DNA of 64,000 nt from Pelagihabitans sp963760375. Its GTDB lineage: Bacteria; Bacteroidota; Bacteroidia; Flavobacteriales; Flavobacteriaceae. Positions 16,896-25,367 of the stretch are shown here, in pieces (the first letter of the stretch is position 1; each line of letters opens with the position of its first letter). Location: the NCBI GenBank assembly GCA_963760375.1, contig CAVXCS010000007.1:186001-250000 (forward strand), in the 5' to 3' direction. A model generated the notes under the pieces. The model searched no databases. It was not told the DNA's origin and saw nothing but the letters and a program-made list of their open reading frames with translations. Position numbers and translations under genes: made by a program.

Positions 16896-18829
16896 TGAAC
16901 CAAACCACCATCCATCAATTGTTGATTGCTGCGCATCCCGAACTGATTGATAAAAAGGATTTTGAAAGGCTTTTCGACCTTAGGTTGTCAACCAACCTCA
17001 CCTTGATCCGGGAGCTGTTTTTTTCACTCTACCCGGAAGAGGAACACTCGAAATCCTTTAACAAATTGTTACAGGCCCTGCCGGTCCTCTTCAAAAATCG
17101 ACCGCTACCCTTAAGGGAATTGGACCTCGAACGCTTGTCTACCGGCAACTGGTACCAATCTGAAAAGATCGTCGGGATGCAGTTGTATGTTGATCATTTT
17201 AATAAAGACCTCAACGGTCTTGCAGAAAAAATAGGGTATTTCGAGGAATTGGGCGTAAACCTGTTACACCTTATGCCCATCACGCCAAGGCCCGAAGGAG
17301 AAAATGACGGCGGGTACGCGGTAAACAGCTATCACGAGGTGGCAAAACGTTTCGGGACCAAGAACGACCTGCTCCGTCTCACCGAAAAGCTTCGGGATCA
17401 TCGGATGTATTTAATGTTGGATTTTGTCGCGAACCATACCTCAAATGAATTTTCTTGGGCCAAAATGGCCATGCAGGGCGATGAAAAATACCAGGGATAT
17501 TACTATACCTATCCCGATAGGACCGTTCCTGACGAATTTGAAAAAAGCCTGCCTGAAATTTTTCCGATGACGGCCCCCGGCAATTTCACCTATAATGCCA
17601 AGATGGATAAATGGGTCATGACCGTTTTCAACCAATATCAATGGGACCTAAACTATTCGAATCCCGAGGTCTTTATCGAAATGTTGGGCAATTTGATCAA
17701 ATTGGTAAACCTTGGGGTAGACGTGATACGCCTCGATGCCCTAGCCTTCCTTTGGAAAAAAATGGGCACCCAGTCGCAGAACCTTCCCGAGGCCCATAAC
17801 CTGATCGCACTTTTTAGGATGTGCCTTCAGGTAATTGCCCCGGGCGTGGTTTTTTTGGCGGAAGCGATCGTGGCCCCAAATGAGATAATCAAATATTTTG
17901 GCACAGGGCAAACGAAGGGGAATGAATGTGAAATTGCCTATAATGCGACCCTCATGGCATTGCTTTGGGATGCCATCGCCACAAAGAAAACGCTGTTGCT
18001 GTACAAAAATCTTAGGAGCCTGCCCTCAAAGCCACGGGAGGCCACCTGGATCAATTACATCCGCTGCCACGACGATATCGGACTTGGCTTCGAAGACCAC
18101 CACATCCATGAGATTGGCTGGGATGCCAAAGAACATCGAAAATTCCTTTTGGATTACTATTGCCAAAGAATTCCATGGTCGCCCGCCAAAGGCCTTATGT
18201 TCATGTACAACCCGAAGACCGGGGATGGGAGAATTACCGGCAGTTGCGCCTCCCTGCTCGGCTTGGAAGCGGCATTGCAACAAAATAATAGCGCACAGAT
18301 AGCCTTGGCCATCGAAAAGATCATCATGATGTACGGCATAATTCTATCCTATGGCGGTATCCCATTGATCTATGCCGGTGACGAAATAGGCACCCTGAAC
18401 GACTATTCCTATCAAAAGGACAAGGACAAAAAAGAGGACAGCCGCTGGGTAAACAGGCCCCCTCAAGATTGGGACACTATCGCGGAATTGGACAAAGGCG
18501 AATCGCATCATTCCAAAATATTTTTTACGCTTCAAAAATTGATTGCGATCAGAAAGGAAAACCCTGTTTTTGCCGATGCCAACAATCTGGTTTTATACAG
18601 TTGCGACAACCCCCACGTTTTGATCTACGAAAGAAGTGCGACCGAAAAAGGAGAAATTTTGATCGTTTGCAATTTCGATGAATATCCTCAATCGGTCGAG
18701 CGAAAGAACATTGGCTCCTTTGGGATGGCAGGGCATCCAAAAGATCTTATAACTGGCATTCCCATTAACTTTATACAGGATGCCGTGAAGTTGAAACCCT
18801 ACCAAATGCTTTGGATCGTGAAGGGCTAG
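16895..18829 (+). CDS. Amylosucrase-type GH13 enzyme (subfamily 4)
   Basis: A 644-residue alpha-amylase superfamily enzyme without signal peptide, so cytoplasmic. Layout: N-terminal helical domain (~1-85), (beta/alpha)8 barrel with the catalytic triad VIRLDALAF (Asp281, nucleophile), VFLAEAIV (Glu323, acid/base) and IRCHDDIGLGF (His392, Asp393), and a C-terminal beta domain (~560-644). The N-terminal domain and the RCHDDIG motif are characteristic of amylosucrases, which move glucose from sucrose to a glucan and release fructose. Coupling to a fructokinase supports this reading; sucrose hydrolase activity is the main alternative. Its stop overlaps that of the convergent AlbA_2 gene. Confidence 0.85.
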   Translation: MNQTTIHQLLIAAHPELIDKKDFERLFDLRLSTNLTLIRELFFSLYPEEEHSKSFNKLLQALPVLFKNRPLPLRELDLERLSTGNWYQSEKIVGMQLYVDHFNKDLNGLAEKIGYFEELGVNLLHLMPITPRPEGENDGGYAVNSYHEVAKRFGTKNDLLRLTEKLRDHRMYLMLDFVANHTSNEFSWAKMAMQGDEKYQGYYYTYPDRTVPDEFEKSLPEIFPMTAPGNFTYNAKMDKWVMTVFNQYQWDLNYSNPEVFIEMLGNLIKLVNLGVDVIRLDALAFLWKKMGTQSQNLPEAHNLIALFRMCLQVIAPGVVFLAEAIVAPNEIIKYFGTGQTKGNECEIAYNATLMALLWDAIATKKTLLLYKNLRSLPSKPREATWINYIRCHDDIGLGFEDHHIHEIGWDAKEHRKFLLDYYCQRIPWSPAKGLMFMYNPKTGDGRITGSCASLLGLEAALQQNNSAQIALAIEKIIMMYGIILSYGGIPLIYAGDEIGTLNDYSYQKDKDKKEDSRWVNRPPQDWDTIAELDKGESHHSKIFFTLQKLIAIRKENPVFADANNLVLYSCDNPHVLIYERSATEKGEILIVCNFDEYPQSVERKNIGSFGMAGHPKDLITGIPINFIQDAVKLKPYQMLWIVKG

Positions 18830-19962
18830 CTATATTTTATCTTTCTTAAGATCCGCAACGATTCCTTGAGCGATTGGTACATCTTAGGATCGTACTTTTT
18901 TAGCAAGGGCCTTGCTGCTTCCATTTGGTCCTTCGCTTCCTCCAGGCCGTTGAGGAAACAGATCAGGTAGGTGTCAGGCAAGTGCCTTAGGTCTTCTATT
19001 TCGGATGGGGCCAAGGCGATGTTCTTCTCCATCTTTTGTAGCACCGATTTGTTGGCGTTCAAGATATGAAGTAAGGTTTTCCTGTCGTATTGGGGGGGAT
19101 CGAAAAGCAGATCGCTCTGGATCTGGTAGGTACCGTTGTCCTCAAAGGTCAGTACCATTTTTTCAAGGGGATAGTACTTTTGCTCATTGCCCAGTCCCAA
19201 CTGCACATATTCCATGGTCGTGAACGAATCCTCGTTATAGGCGATGGTAATCTCATCAAAGGTGGAGTAAAACAGCTTCACCTGTTCGTTGATCAATTCG
19301 ATATCGACCCTTGAAAAATAGCTCTGTCCCTTTACTTTTTTCTGGTTACCGGCCCAGCAAACCACAAATTGTTCCTTGAAAACCTTGTAATTGCTTTCCA
19401 AGTCGCGATGCCGATGGTTCATAAAATCGATCACTCCGTCGAGAGTGAGTTCTATGTTGTTTTTGGCATGTTGTTCAATGGTCGCAACCGCACTCGAATT
19501 GATGTCTTTCAAGGTGATGTTATAAGCCTTGGGCATACTGATACTGCCCTCCCGGAAAAATACCATCCCCCCATAATATTTCCAAATGTTCTTCCTAAGG
19601 GCGCATACCTTCCCATTCGATTTGATGTTCACAAGCCCAACTACCTTTCCTTCGGGCAAATGGGGAAACGGAATGTTTTCATAAGAAATCAAAGGGGGAT
19701 TGTCGAGGTAGGCGTTCACCAGGTTCTGTATTTTACTGTCGTCGAAGAAATCGACCCCAACGATTTTATTGTCCTCATCCTCCACCCCGATGACGATAAA
19801 GGAATTGTTCTTTGGATTGCTGTTGGCAAGGGCGCAGACGTGCTTGAGGAACTTTGCTTTACCCTCTTTTTGGCCAATGTCGACAAAGCGTTTTTTATCG
19901 TAAAAGCTGTTCTCGTCGTTGTGGGCGAGAAGATTTTTCACGAGGAGACGCTTGTTGATCAT
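18826..19962 (-). CDS. AlbA_2 (Schlafen-type) domain protein
   Basis: A 378-residue protein. The N-terminal third is an AlbA_2 domain: EGKAKFLKHVCALANSNPKNNSFIVIGVEDEDNKIVGVDF, a common 'putative DNA/RNA-binding or ATP-binding' domain. The rest is an unnamed region with VFFREGSISMPKAYNITLKDI and a charged C-terminus. The start ATG overlaps the stop of the SDR gene (ATGA), so the two genes are coupled. Its stop shares the sequence CTAG (18826-18829) with the stop of amylosucrase on the other strand. Role unknown. Confidence 0.8.
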   Translation of the reverse strand: MINKRLLVKNLLAHNDENSFYDKKRFVDIGQKEGKAKFLKHVCALANSNPKNNSFIVIGVEDEDNKIVGVDFFDDSKIQNLVNAYLDNPPLISYENIPFPHLPEGKVVGLVNIKSNGKVCALRKNIWKYYGGMVFFREGSISMPKAYNITLKDINSSAVATIEQHAKNNIELTLDGVIDFMNHRHRDLESNYKVFKEQFVVCWAGNQKKVKGQSYFSRVDIELINEQVKLFYSTFDEITIAYNEDSFTTMEYVQLGLGNEQKYYPLEKMVLTFEDNGTYQIQSDLLFDPPQYDRKTLLHILNANKSVLQKMEKNIALAPSEIEDLRHLPDTYLICFLNGLEEAKDQMEAARPLLKKYDPKMYQSLKESLRILRKIKYS

Positions 19963-20714
19963 GGCTTTCTGTTCACAATGGTCGAAGATGCTTGGGCAGT
20001 GGGCATTACGATCAAATCGGCAATGTTCACATGATAAGGCCGTGTCACCACAAAATAGACAATATCGGCAATATCTTCGGGCCTGAGGGGTTCAAAACCC
20101 TGATATACCCCATGCGCCCTGCTTTCATCGCCCTTGAACCGAACATTGCTGAATTCGGTTTCCACCAGGCCTGGATTCACCGCTCCCACGCGAATTCCAT
20201 AGGGGTTCAGGTCGATCCGCATCCCTTGGTTGATCGCATCCACGGCATGTTTGCTCGCACAATACACATTGCCTTTCGGGTAAACCTCCTTGCCCGCGGT
20301 GGAGCCAATGTTGATGATATGTCCCGAGCCCCTTTCCACCATCTGTGGCATGATGGCCTTGGACACATAAAGCAAGCCCTTCACATTGATATCGAGCATG
20401 GCATCCCAGTCATCCAAGCTGCCCTGCTCAATGGGGTCGAGCCCATGGGCATTCCCTGCATTGTTGATCAATACATCGATGGATGAAAAGGGTTTTGGAA
20501 GGGATTCGATAGCGGAGAATACGGCTTCCCGATCGCGTACATCGAAATTCAGCGTATGCACTTCGGTTTGTTTCCCCAAGTCTGAACGGAGTGCCTCCAA
20601 GCGATCTTGGCGCCGACCACAAAGAATGAGCTTGATGCCATTGGCGGCGAACAAGGTGGCGGTGGCACGGCCTATTCCACTGGTGGCGCCGGTAATAAGG
20701 GCTGTTTTTGTCAT
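19959..20714 (-). CDS. Short-chain dehydrogenase/reductase (YdfG-like)
   Basis: A 251-residue NAD(P)-dependent oxidoreductase. Motifs: TGATSGIGRATA (cofactor loop, ~8-19), the Arg-rich CGRRQDRLEAL suggesting NADP preference, NNAGNAHG (~85-92), the Ser of INIGSTAGKEVYPKGNVYCASKHAV with the catalytic YxxxK, and PGLVETEFSNVRFKGD. This matches the YdfG/3-hydroxy acid dehydrogenase group; the true substrate is unknown. It is coupled to the AlbA_2 gene and follows the aldo/keto reductase by 22 bases on the same strand. Confidence 0.9.
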   Translation of the reverse strand: MTKTALITGATSGIGRATATLFAANGIKLILCGRRQDRLEALRSDLGKQTEVHTLNFDVRDREAVFSAIESLPKPFSSIDVLINNAGNAHGLDPIEQGSLDDWDAMLDINVKGLLYVSKAIMPQMVERGSGHIINIGSTAGKEVYPKGNVYCASKHAVDAINQGMRIDLNPYGIRVGAVNPGLVETEFSNVRFKGDESRAHGVYQGFEPLRPEDIADIVYFVVTRPYHVNIADLIVMPTAQASSTIVNRKP

Positions 20715-20736
20715 TTTATAGGTTTTTTATTGATGG

Positions 20737-21612
20737 TCAGGGCACTTCATGTCCTTGGCTAACTTGCAGCAAAACGAACCAATCTTCCAGTTCCAATTGC
20801 AGTTTGGTCGCTGCCATCGCATCCTTTAATCTATGGCCAGAGGCCGTTCCCACGACCGGAAATACTTTGGCGGGATGCCTTAATATCCAGGCCAATAAAA
20901 GCTGGTCGGCCGTGCAGCTATATTTTTTTGAGAAGGCATCGATCACTTCCGAAATTCTTTCCGTCCGGGACGTTTTCTCTTTAAAAAAAGAGCCCAAAGG
21001 ACTCCAAGCCATGGCCATTCGCCCATGGGTGATACAATCGTCAAAAATACCATTATACATGGCCTCAGAGCTGGTCAGGGAAAATTCGACCTGATTCGCC
21101 GATACCGTAATCGCCGATTCGATCATCGCAATTTGCGACGGCATAAAATTCGAGACCCCGAAGGATTTGATCTTGCCCTGGTTTTTCAGTTTGGTAATCG
21201 CTTTGGCGATGGGTTCGGGATGCATCAGCGGACTTGGGCGATGCAACAACAGCAAATCCAGATATTCGGTCTGTAAATGCTTTAGCGACTGTTCGGCAGA
21301 CCAAAGAATGTAATCCTCTGAATAATTATAATGCTTTATCCCATTCCCCCGTCCTTCTGCCACCTTCTGTATGCCGCATTTGGTGATCAACTGAATTTTT
21401 TCCCTGTCAACACCGCTCTCTTGAAAAGCCTTTCCAAACTCGGCTTCATTGGTATAATTGCCATAAATATCGGCATGATCGAAAGTGGTGATTCCAAGTT
21501 CCGTGCATTCGTTGATGAGGCTTGCCATCCCCGCTTGCGAAAACCCTTTTCCCCAACTGCCCCAGCCCATTGTACCGGCAATTATTTTTGAATAAGCGTA
21601 CTTGTTTTCCAT
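20737..21612 (-). CDS. Aldo/keto reductase
   Basis: A 291-residue TIM-barrel NADPH oxidoreductase. The catalytic tetrad can be followed: FDHADIYGNYTNEAEFG (Asp and Tyr), the Lys in QLITKCGIQ, and LLLLHRPSPLM (His). The C-terminal cofactor segment is FPVVGTASGHRLKDAMAA. The YdhF-like subgroup is likely. It heads the run aldo/keto reductase - SDR - AlbA_2. Confidence 0.9.
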   Translation of the reverse strand: MENKYAYSKIIAGTMGWGSWGKGFSQAGMASLINECTELGITTFDHADIYGNYTNEAEFGKAFQESGVDREKIQLITKCGIQKVAEGRGNGIKHYNYSEDYILWSAEQSLKHLQTEYLDLLLLHRPSPLMHPEPIAKAITKLKNQGKIKSFGVSNFMPSQIAMIESAITVSANQVEFSLTSSEAMYNGIFDDCITHGRMAMAWSPLGSFFKEKTSRTERISEVIDAFSKKYSCTADQLLLAWILRHPAKVFPVVGTASGHRLKDAMAATKLQLELEDWFVLLQVSQGHEVP

Positions 21613-21658
21613 AAGGAAGTGAAATTAAAAAGAAATCCCTTAAAAACTTCATAAAAAT

Positions 21659-21678
21659 AGGGGCTCGCCCCTTTTTTT
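21659..21678 (+). terminator. Stand-alone terminator-like hairpin in a divergent intergenic region
   Basis: AGGGGC-TC-GCCCCT (21659-21672) is followed by a run of T to 21678. It points rightward, but no plus-strand gene ends here: it lies between the divergent aldo/keto reductase and moxR genes. On the minus strand it would be followed by ATTTTTAT, so a leader attenuator of the aldo/keto reductase is an alternative. Confidence 0.5.
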
Positions 21679-21771
21679 AACCAATCATTAACAGCATAGC
21701 ACTGATTTAATTTTCAATTTGCACCTCTGTTAAAATTTAATGCGATCATAACCAAAATTTTACAAGATTAT

Positions 21772-22773
21772 ATGGACGAAAATGCGATAGTTGACATCAG
21801 TGCGGTAAACGAAAAAGTTGCCCAGGAAAGCGCTTTCATCGATTTGCTGATGTTGGAAATGAACAAGGTGATCGTAGGGCAAAAGCATATGGTCGAAAGA
21901 CTGTTGATCGGCCTCTTGGGTCAAGGCCATATTTTGCTTGAAGGCGTTCCCGGATTGGCCAAGACCTTGGCCATTAACACCCTGGCAAAAGCCGTTAAGG
22001 GAAGCTTTAGCAGGATACAGTTCACCCCAGATCTATTGCCGGCGGATGTGGTTGGCACGATGATCTACAATATGAAGTTGAACGACTTTTCAATCAAGAA
22101 AGGCCCCATTTTCGCAAACTTTGTCCTTGCCGACGAAATCAACAGGGCCCCGGCCAAAGTCCAATCGGCTCTCTTGGAGGCGATGCAGGAAAAACAGGTG
22201 ACCATTGGGGATGAAACCTTTATTTTGGACAAACCATTTTTGGTGATGGCCACCCAAAACCCCGTAGAACAGGAAGGCACCTATCCCTTGCCGGAAGCCC
22301 AGGTAGACCGATTTATGCTGAAAACCGTGATCGATTATCCCAAAATGAACGAGGAACAACTAATCATGCGCCAAAACCTGATGGGCGCCTATGAAGATGT
22401 AAAGCCCGTAATCTCCATAAAACAGATATTGAATGCCCAGCAGGCCGTTCGGGAAGTCTATATGGATGAAAAAATAGAGAAATATATCTTAGACCTGGTT
22501 TTTGCCACCCGTTACCCCGAAAAGTACAATCTAGATCATTTAAAACCGCTGATCAGCTTCGGTGCATCCCCTCGTGGAAGCATCAATATGGGCATCGCGG
22601 CCAAGTGCTATGCCTTCATCAAGCGAAGGGGCTATGTTGTGCCGGAGGACGTTCGCGCCGTTGTTCACGACGTGTTGCGACATCGAATTGGCATCACTTA
22701 CGAGGCAGAGGCAGAGAACATCACTTCTGAGGAAATCATCAACAAGATCGTTAACGAGATTGAAGTGCCATAA
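21772..22773 (+). CDS. MoxR-type AAA+ ATPase
   Basis: A 333-residue cytoplasmic AAA+ chaperone-like ATPase that usually matures metal-binding VWA proteins. Walker A is GVPGLAKTLA (~62-71), Walker B FVLADEINRAPAKVQSALLEAM (~121-142), sensor 1 MATQNPVEQEGTYPLPEAQ, and the C-terminal lid RRGYVVPEDVRAVVHDVLRHRI. It is the first gene of the aerotolerance (Bat) operon running to 30.9 kb. Confidence 0.96.
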   Translation: MDENAIVDISAVNEKVAQESAFIDLLMLEMNKVIVGQKHMVERLLIGLLGQGHILLEGVPGLAKTLAINTLAKAVKGSFSRIQFTPDLLPADVVGTMIYNMKLNDFSIKKGPIFANFVLADEINRAPAKVQSALLEAMQEKQVTIGDETFILDKPFLVMATQNPVEQEGTYPLPEAQVDRFMLKTVIDYPKMNEEQLIMRQNLMGAYEDVKPVISIKQILNAQQAVREVYMDEKIEKYILDLVFATRYPEKYNLDHLKPLISFGASPRGSINMGIAAKCYAFIKRRGYVVPEDVRAVVHDVLRHRIGITYEAEAENITSEEIINKIVNEIEVP

Positions 22774-22781
22774 AGTCGCCT

Positions 22782-22820
22782 ATTTAAGCGTCCTGCACCA
22801 TGCAGGAGTACTTAAATTTG
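22782..22820 (+). promoter_or_regulatory. Compound inverted repeat plus -7 element between moxR and the DUF58 gene
   Basis: Outer arms ATTTAAG (22782-22788) and CTTAAAT (22811-22817) enclose the inner perfect repeat TCCTGCA-CCA-TGCAGGA (22791-22807), 14 bp in all with a small internal bulge. The right arm overlaps TAAATTTG (22813-22820), a perfect -7 element 16 nt before the DUF58 start codon. It could be an operator on an internal promoter or an RNA processing/stability hairpin. Confidence 0.5.
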
Positions 22821-22835
22821 ATACTTTGAACCCTA

Positions 22836-23702
22836 ATGGATACCAAAGAACTACTTAAGAAAGTCCGTAAGATCGAAATAAAGACGCGACGTCTTTCCGA
22901 TCATATTTTTGGTGGGGAATACCACTCTACCTTCAAGGGACGGGGCATGACCTTCAGCGAGGTAAGGCAGTACCAGTTCGGAGACGATGTGCGCAGCATC
23001 GATTGGAACGTGACGGCCCGTTATAATGAACCATTTGTAAAGGTTTTTGAAGAGGAGCGGGAACTGACCATGATGTTGATGGTAGATGTCAGTGGTTCGG
23101 AAATGTTCGGAACAACAAACCAGTTCAAGAAAGAGATCATCACGGAAATATCGGCGACCTTGGCTTTCTCGGCCTTACAGAACAATGATAAAGTGGGCCT
23201 CATGTTGTTTTCAGATACGGTTGAGCTCTACATTCCTCCTAAAAAGGGAAAGAGCCATATGCTGAGGATCATCAGGGAATTGCTGGAATTTAAGCCACAG
23301 AGCAATAATACCGATCTTGCCGAAGCCCTCAAATTTTTGAGCAGCGTGATGAAGAAAAAGGCCATTGTGTTCGTGCTTTCCGACTTTATTGCCGAAGACT
23401 ATGAAAAGACCCTGAAAATTTCGGGCAACAAACATGACCTGACCGGAATCCGAATTTATGATGAACGTGAAGAAACCATCCCCAATTTGGGCATGGTTCA
23501 GGTACTCGATGCCGAAACAGCTGCTGTTCGCCTGGTGAATACCCAGTCGAAAAGCGTAAGGATGGCCTATGGTAAATATTATGCACAGCGTGTGGAATAC
23601 TTCCGAGATACCTTCAACAAGTCGGGTTGTGGTACTTTAAGTTGTCGGGTCGACGAAAGTTATGTGAAAAAATTATTGGGCTATTTTAAGAGGAGGGGGT
23701 AA
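22836..23702 (+). CDS. DUF58 domain protein of the Bat operon
   Basis: A 288-residue cytoplasmic protein. The DUF58 signature is DHIFGGEYHSTFKGRGMTFSEVRQYQFGDDVRSIDWNVTAR (from ~21), followed by a VWA-like fold with MMLMVDVSGSEMFG (MIDAS-like DxSxS variant). DUF58 proteins are encoded next to MoxR and are their presumed partners. It is followed 6 bases later by the BatD-like gene. Confidence 0.92.
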   Translation: MDTKELLKKVRKIEIKTRRLSDHIFGGEYHSTFKGRGMTFSEVRQYQFGDDVRSIDWNVTARYNEPFVKVFEEERELTMMLMVDVSGSEMFGTTNQFKKEIITEISATLAFSALQNNDKVGLMLFSDTVELYIPPKKGKSHMLRIIRELLEFKPQSNNTDLAEALKFLSSVMKKKAIVFVLSDFIAEDYEKTLKISGNKHDLTGIRIYDEREETIPNLGMVQVLDAETAAVRLVNTQSKSVRMAYGKYYAQRVEYFRDTFNKSGCGTLSCRVDESYVKKLLGYFKRRG

Positions 23703-23708
23703 ACGAAT

Positions 23709-25367
23709 ATGATGGATGCACCAATGAAATGCAAGAATAGAATGATGGGCAACGGCACTTGGGCCATTGTTTGTGCTATATTCTTGACAATTACTTACAG
23801 CTATTCCCAGGAAGTGCCCAGTATTAGTTCCAGGGTCGATACCACCCAGATCAAGATCGGCGAACAACTGCGCTTTACAGTGACCATTGAAACAGATACA
23901 ACGGCACAGGTTATTTTTCCCGAAGGGCAAACTTTCTCTCCCTTGGAAACCGTGGAGTCCTTCGCGACCGACACCACCAGGAAAAAAGACCGCATGACCC
24001 TGGAAAAGGTCTATGCCCTCACCCAATTCGATTCAGGGGCCTATAAACTGCCCGCCCAGCGGATAGAAATCAATGGCAAGGGGTATTTTACGGATTCGTT
24101 GATGGTGCAGGTGGCAACGGTACCCGTTGATACGCTGGTACAGAAAATGTACGACATCAAACCCCTGTTGGAAGTCGAAAGGAGTCAGGGCAATTTTTGG
24201 AAAATATTATTGGGGGCCCTGCTCTTTTTGTCCGTGCTGGGATTCTTGCTCTATTGGTTCGTATTTCGGGCCAAACGCCTGACCGAAGCCGAAAAGGAAG
24301 CCTTGTTGCCCCCCTATGACCGCGCCTTACTTGAACTGAAAAAACTGGAAAATTCCAAATACCTGATCCAAGACGAATACAAACAGTACTATTCGGAATT
24401 GACCGATATCGTACGCTCCTATCTGGAAGAAGACGTTCATGTTTCCGCCCTTGAAAGCACCTCGGAAGAGCTGATCACCAAGCTGGAAATGATGCGCGAT
24501 GCCGGCGAGCTGCAACTGGAAAGCGATACCATTGGCCAGTTCAAAAGAATTTTACAAACGGCCGATCTCGTGAAGTTCGCGAAATCCAAACCGCCCACCT
24601 CGGTCGCTGAACAAGATCGAAAATCGATTGAAGAAATCGTGATCAAAACGAAGAAGGCACTTCCCGAACCGAGCGAAGAGGATCTGATGCAAAGGGAGGA
24701 GTATCTGGAAGGGTTGGCCAAAAAAGAAAAACGGAAAAAATGGATCTTGGCCGGAAGTATTTCATCGGCTGCCGTCATGGCGGCAATTGCCTTCTCCTTG
24801 GTCTATTTTGGCCCCCGTTATGTCTGGGATACCATTACCGGTTATCCCACCAAGAAACTATTGGAAGGGGAATGGATCGCAAGCTCCTATGGCTATCCCC
24901 CCATCAATCTCGAAACCCCCGATGTGCTGGTGCGCCAAAAAGCCAAACCCGCCCAGGGCGCGGATGAGAATATCAAGGAAATGCAATCATTTTCCTATGA
25001 AAGTCCCGATGGCCTGTTCACCATCAATGCGACCTCCATCACCTTGGCCCAGCAGGTAGAGCCCAATTATGAACAGGCTGTCGAAAGCTTCTTAAAAAGC
25101 CTGGAAAGCAAAGGGGCCAAAAATATCATCACCAAACAAGAAGAATTTGTGACGGTCACCGGAATAAGGGGTTTGAAAACCTATGGAAGCGGCAAATTTT
25201 CGGTTCCTGAAAAAGCCGGACCTGTCAATGGAAATTATATCGTTCTGAACTTCGGGGGTCCCGGTTTTCAGCAACAGATTACCCTCACTTGGTTGGTCGA
25301 TGATCCCTACGCCCAGGAAATCGTAGATCGCATCCTGAGAACGGTAGAGGTTAAAACGGAAGTATAA
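23709..25367 (+). CDS. Membrane protein with BatD-like architecture, unnamed Bat-operon member
   Basis: A 552-residue protein. The signal peptide ends around YSYSQ (~34); an exported beta-rich domain resembles the BatD N-terminus (VDTTQIKIGEQLRFTVTIET); a membrane helix is at ~160-180 (LLGALLFLSVLGFLLYWFVF). A cytoplasmic helical region follows, then a second membrane helix ~345-365, then an exported C-terminal domain with QSFSYESPDGLFTINAT. In-frame ATGs at 23724 and 23742 could also be the start. The gene touches batA directly (TAAATG). It seems to be an accessory assembly component specific to this operon type. Confidence 0.72.
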   Translation: MMDAPMKCKNRMMGNGTWAIVCAIFLTITYSYSQEVPSISSRVDTTQIKIGEQLRFTVTIETDTTAQVIFPEGQTFSPLETVESFATDTTRKKDRMTLEKVYALTQFDSGAYKLPAQRIEINGKGYFTDSLMVQVATVPVDTLVQKMYDIKPLLEVERSQGNFWKILLGALLFLSVLGFLLYWFVFRAKRLTEAEKEALLPPYDRALLELKKLENSKYLIQDEYKQYYSELTDIVRSYLEEDVHVSALESTSEELITKLEMMRDAGELQLESDTIGQFKRILQTADLVKFAKSKPPTSVAEQDRKSIEEIVIKTKKALPEPSEEDLMQREEYLEGLAKKEKRKKWILAGSISSAAVMAAIAFSLVYFGPRYVWDTITGYPTKKLLEGEWIASSYGYPPINLETPDVLVRQKAKPAQGADENIKEMQSFSYESPDGLFTINATSITLAQQVEPNYEQAVESFLKSLESKGAKNIITKQEEFVTVTGIRGLKTYGSGKFSVPEKAGPVNGNYIVLNFGGPGFQQQITLTWLVDDPYAQEIVDRILRTVEVKTEV

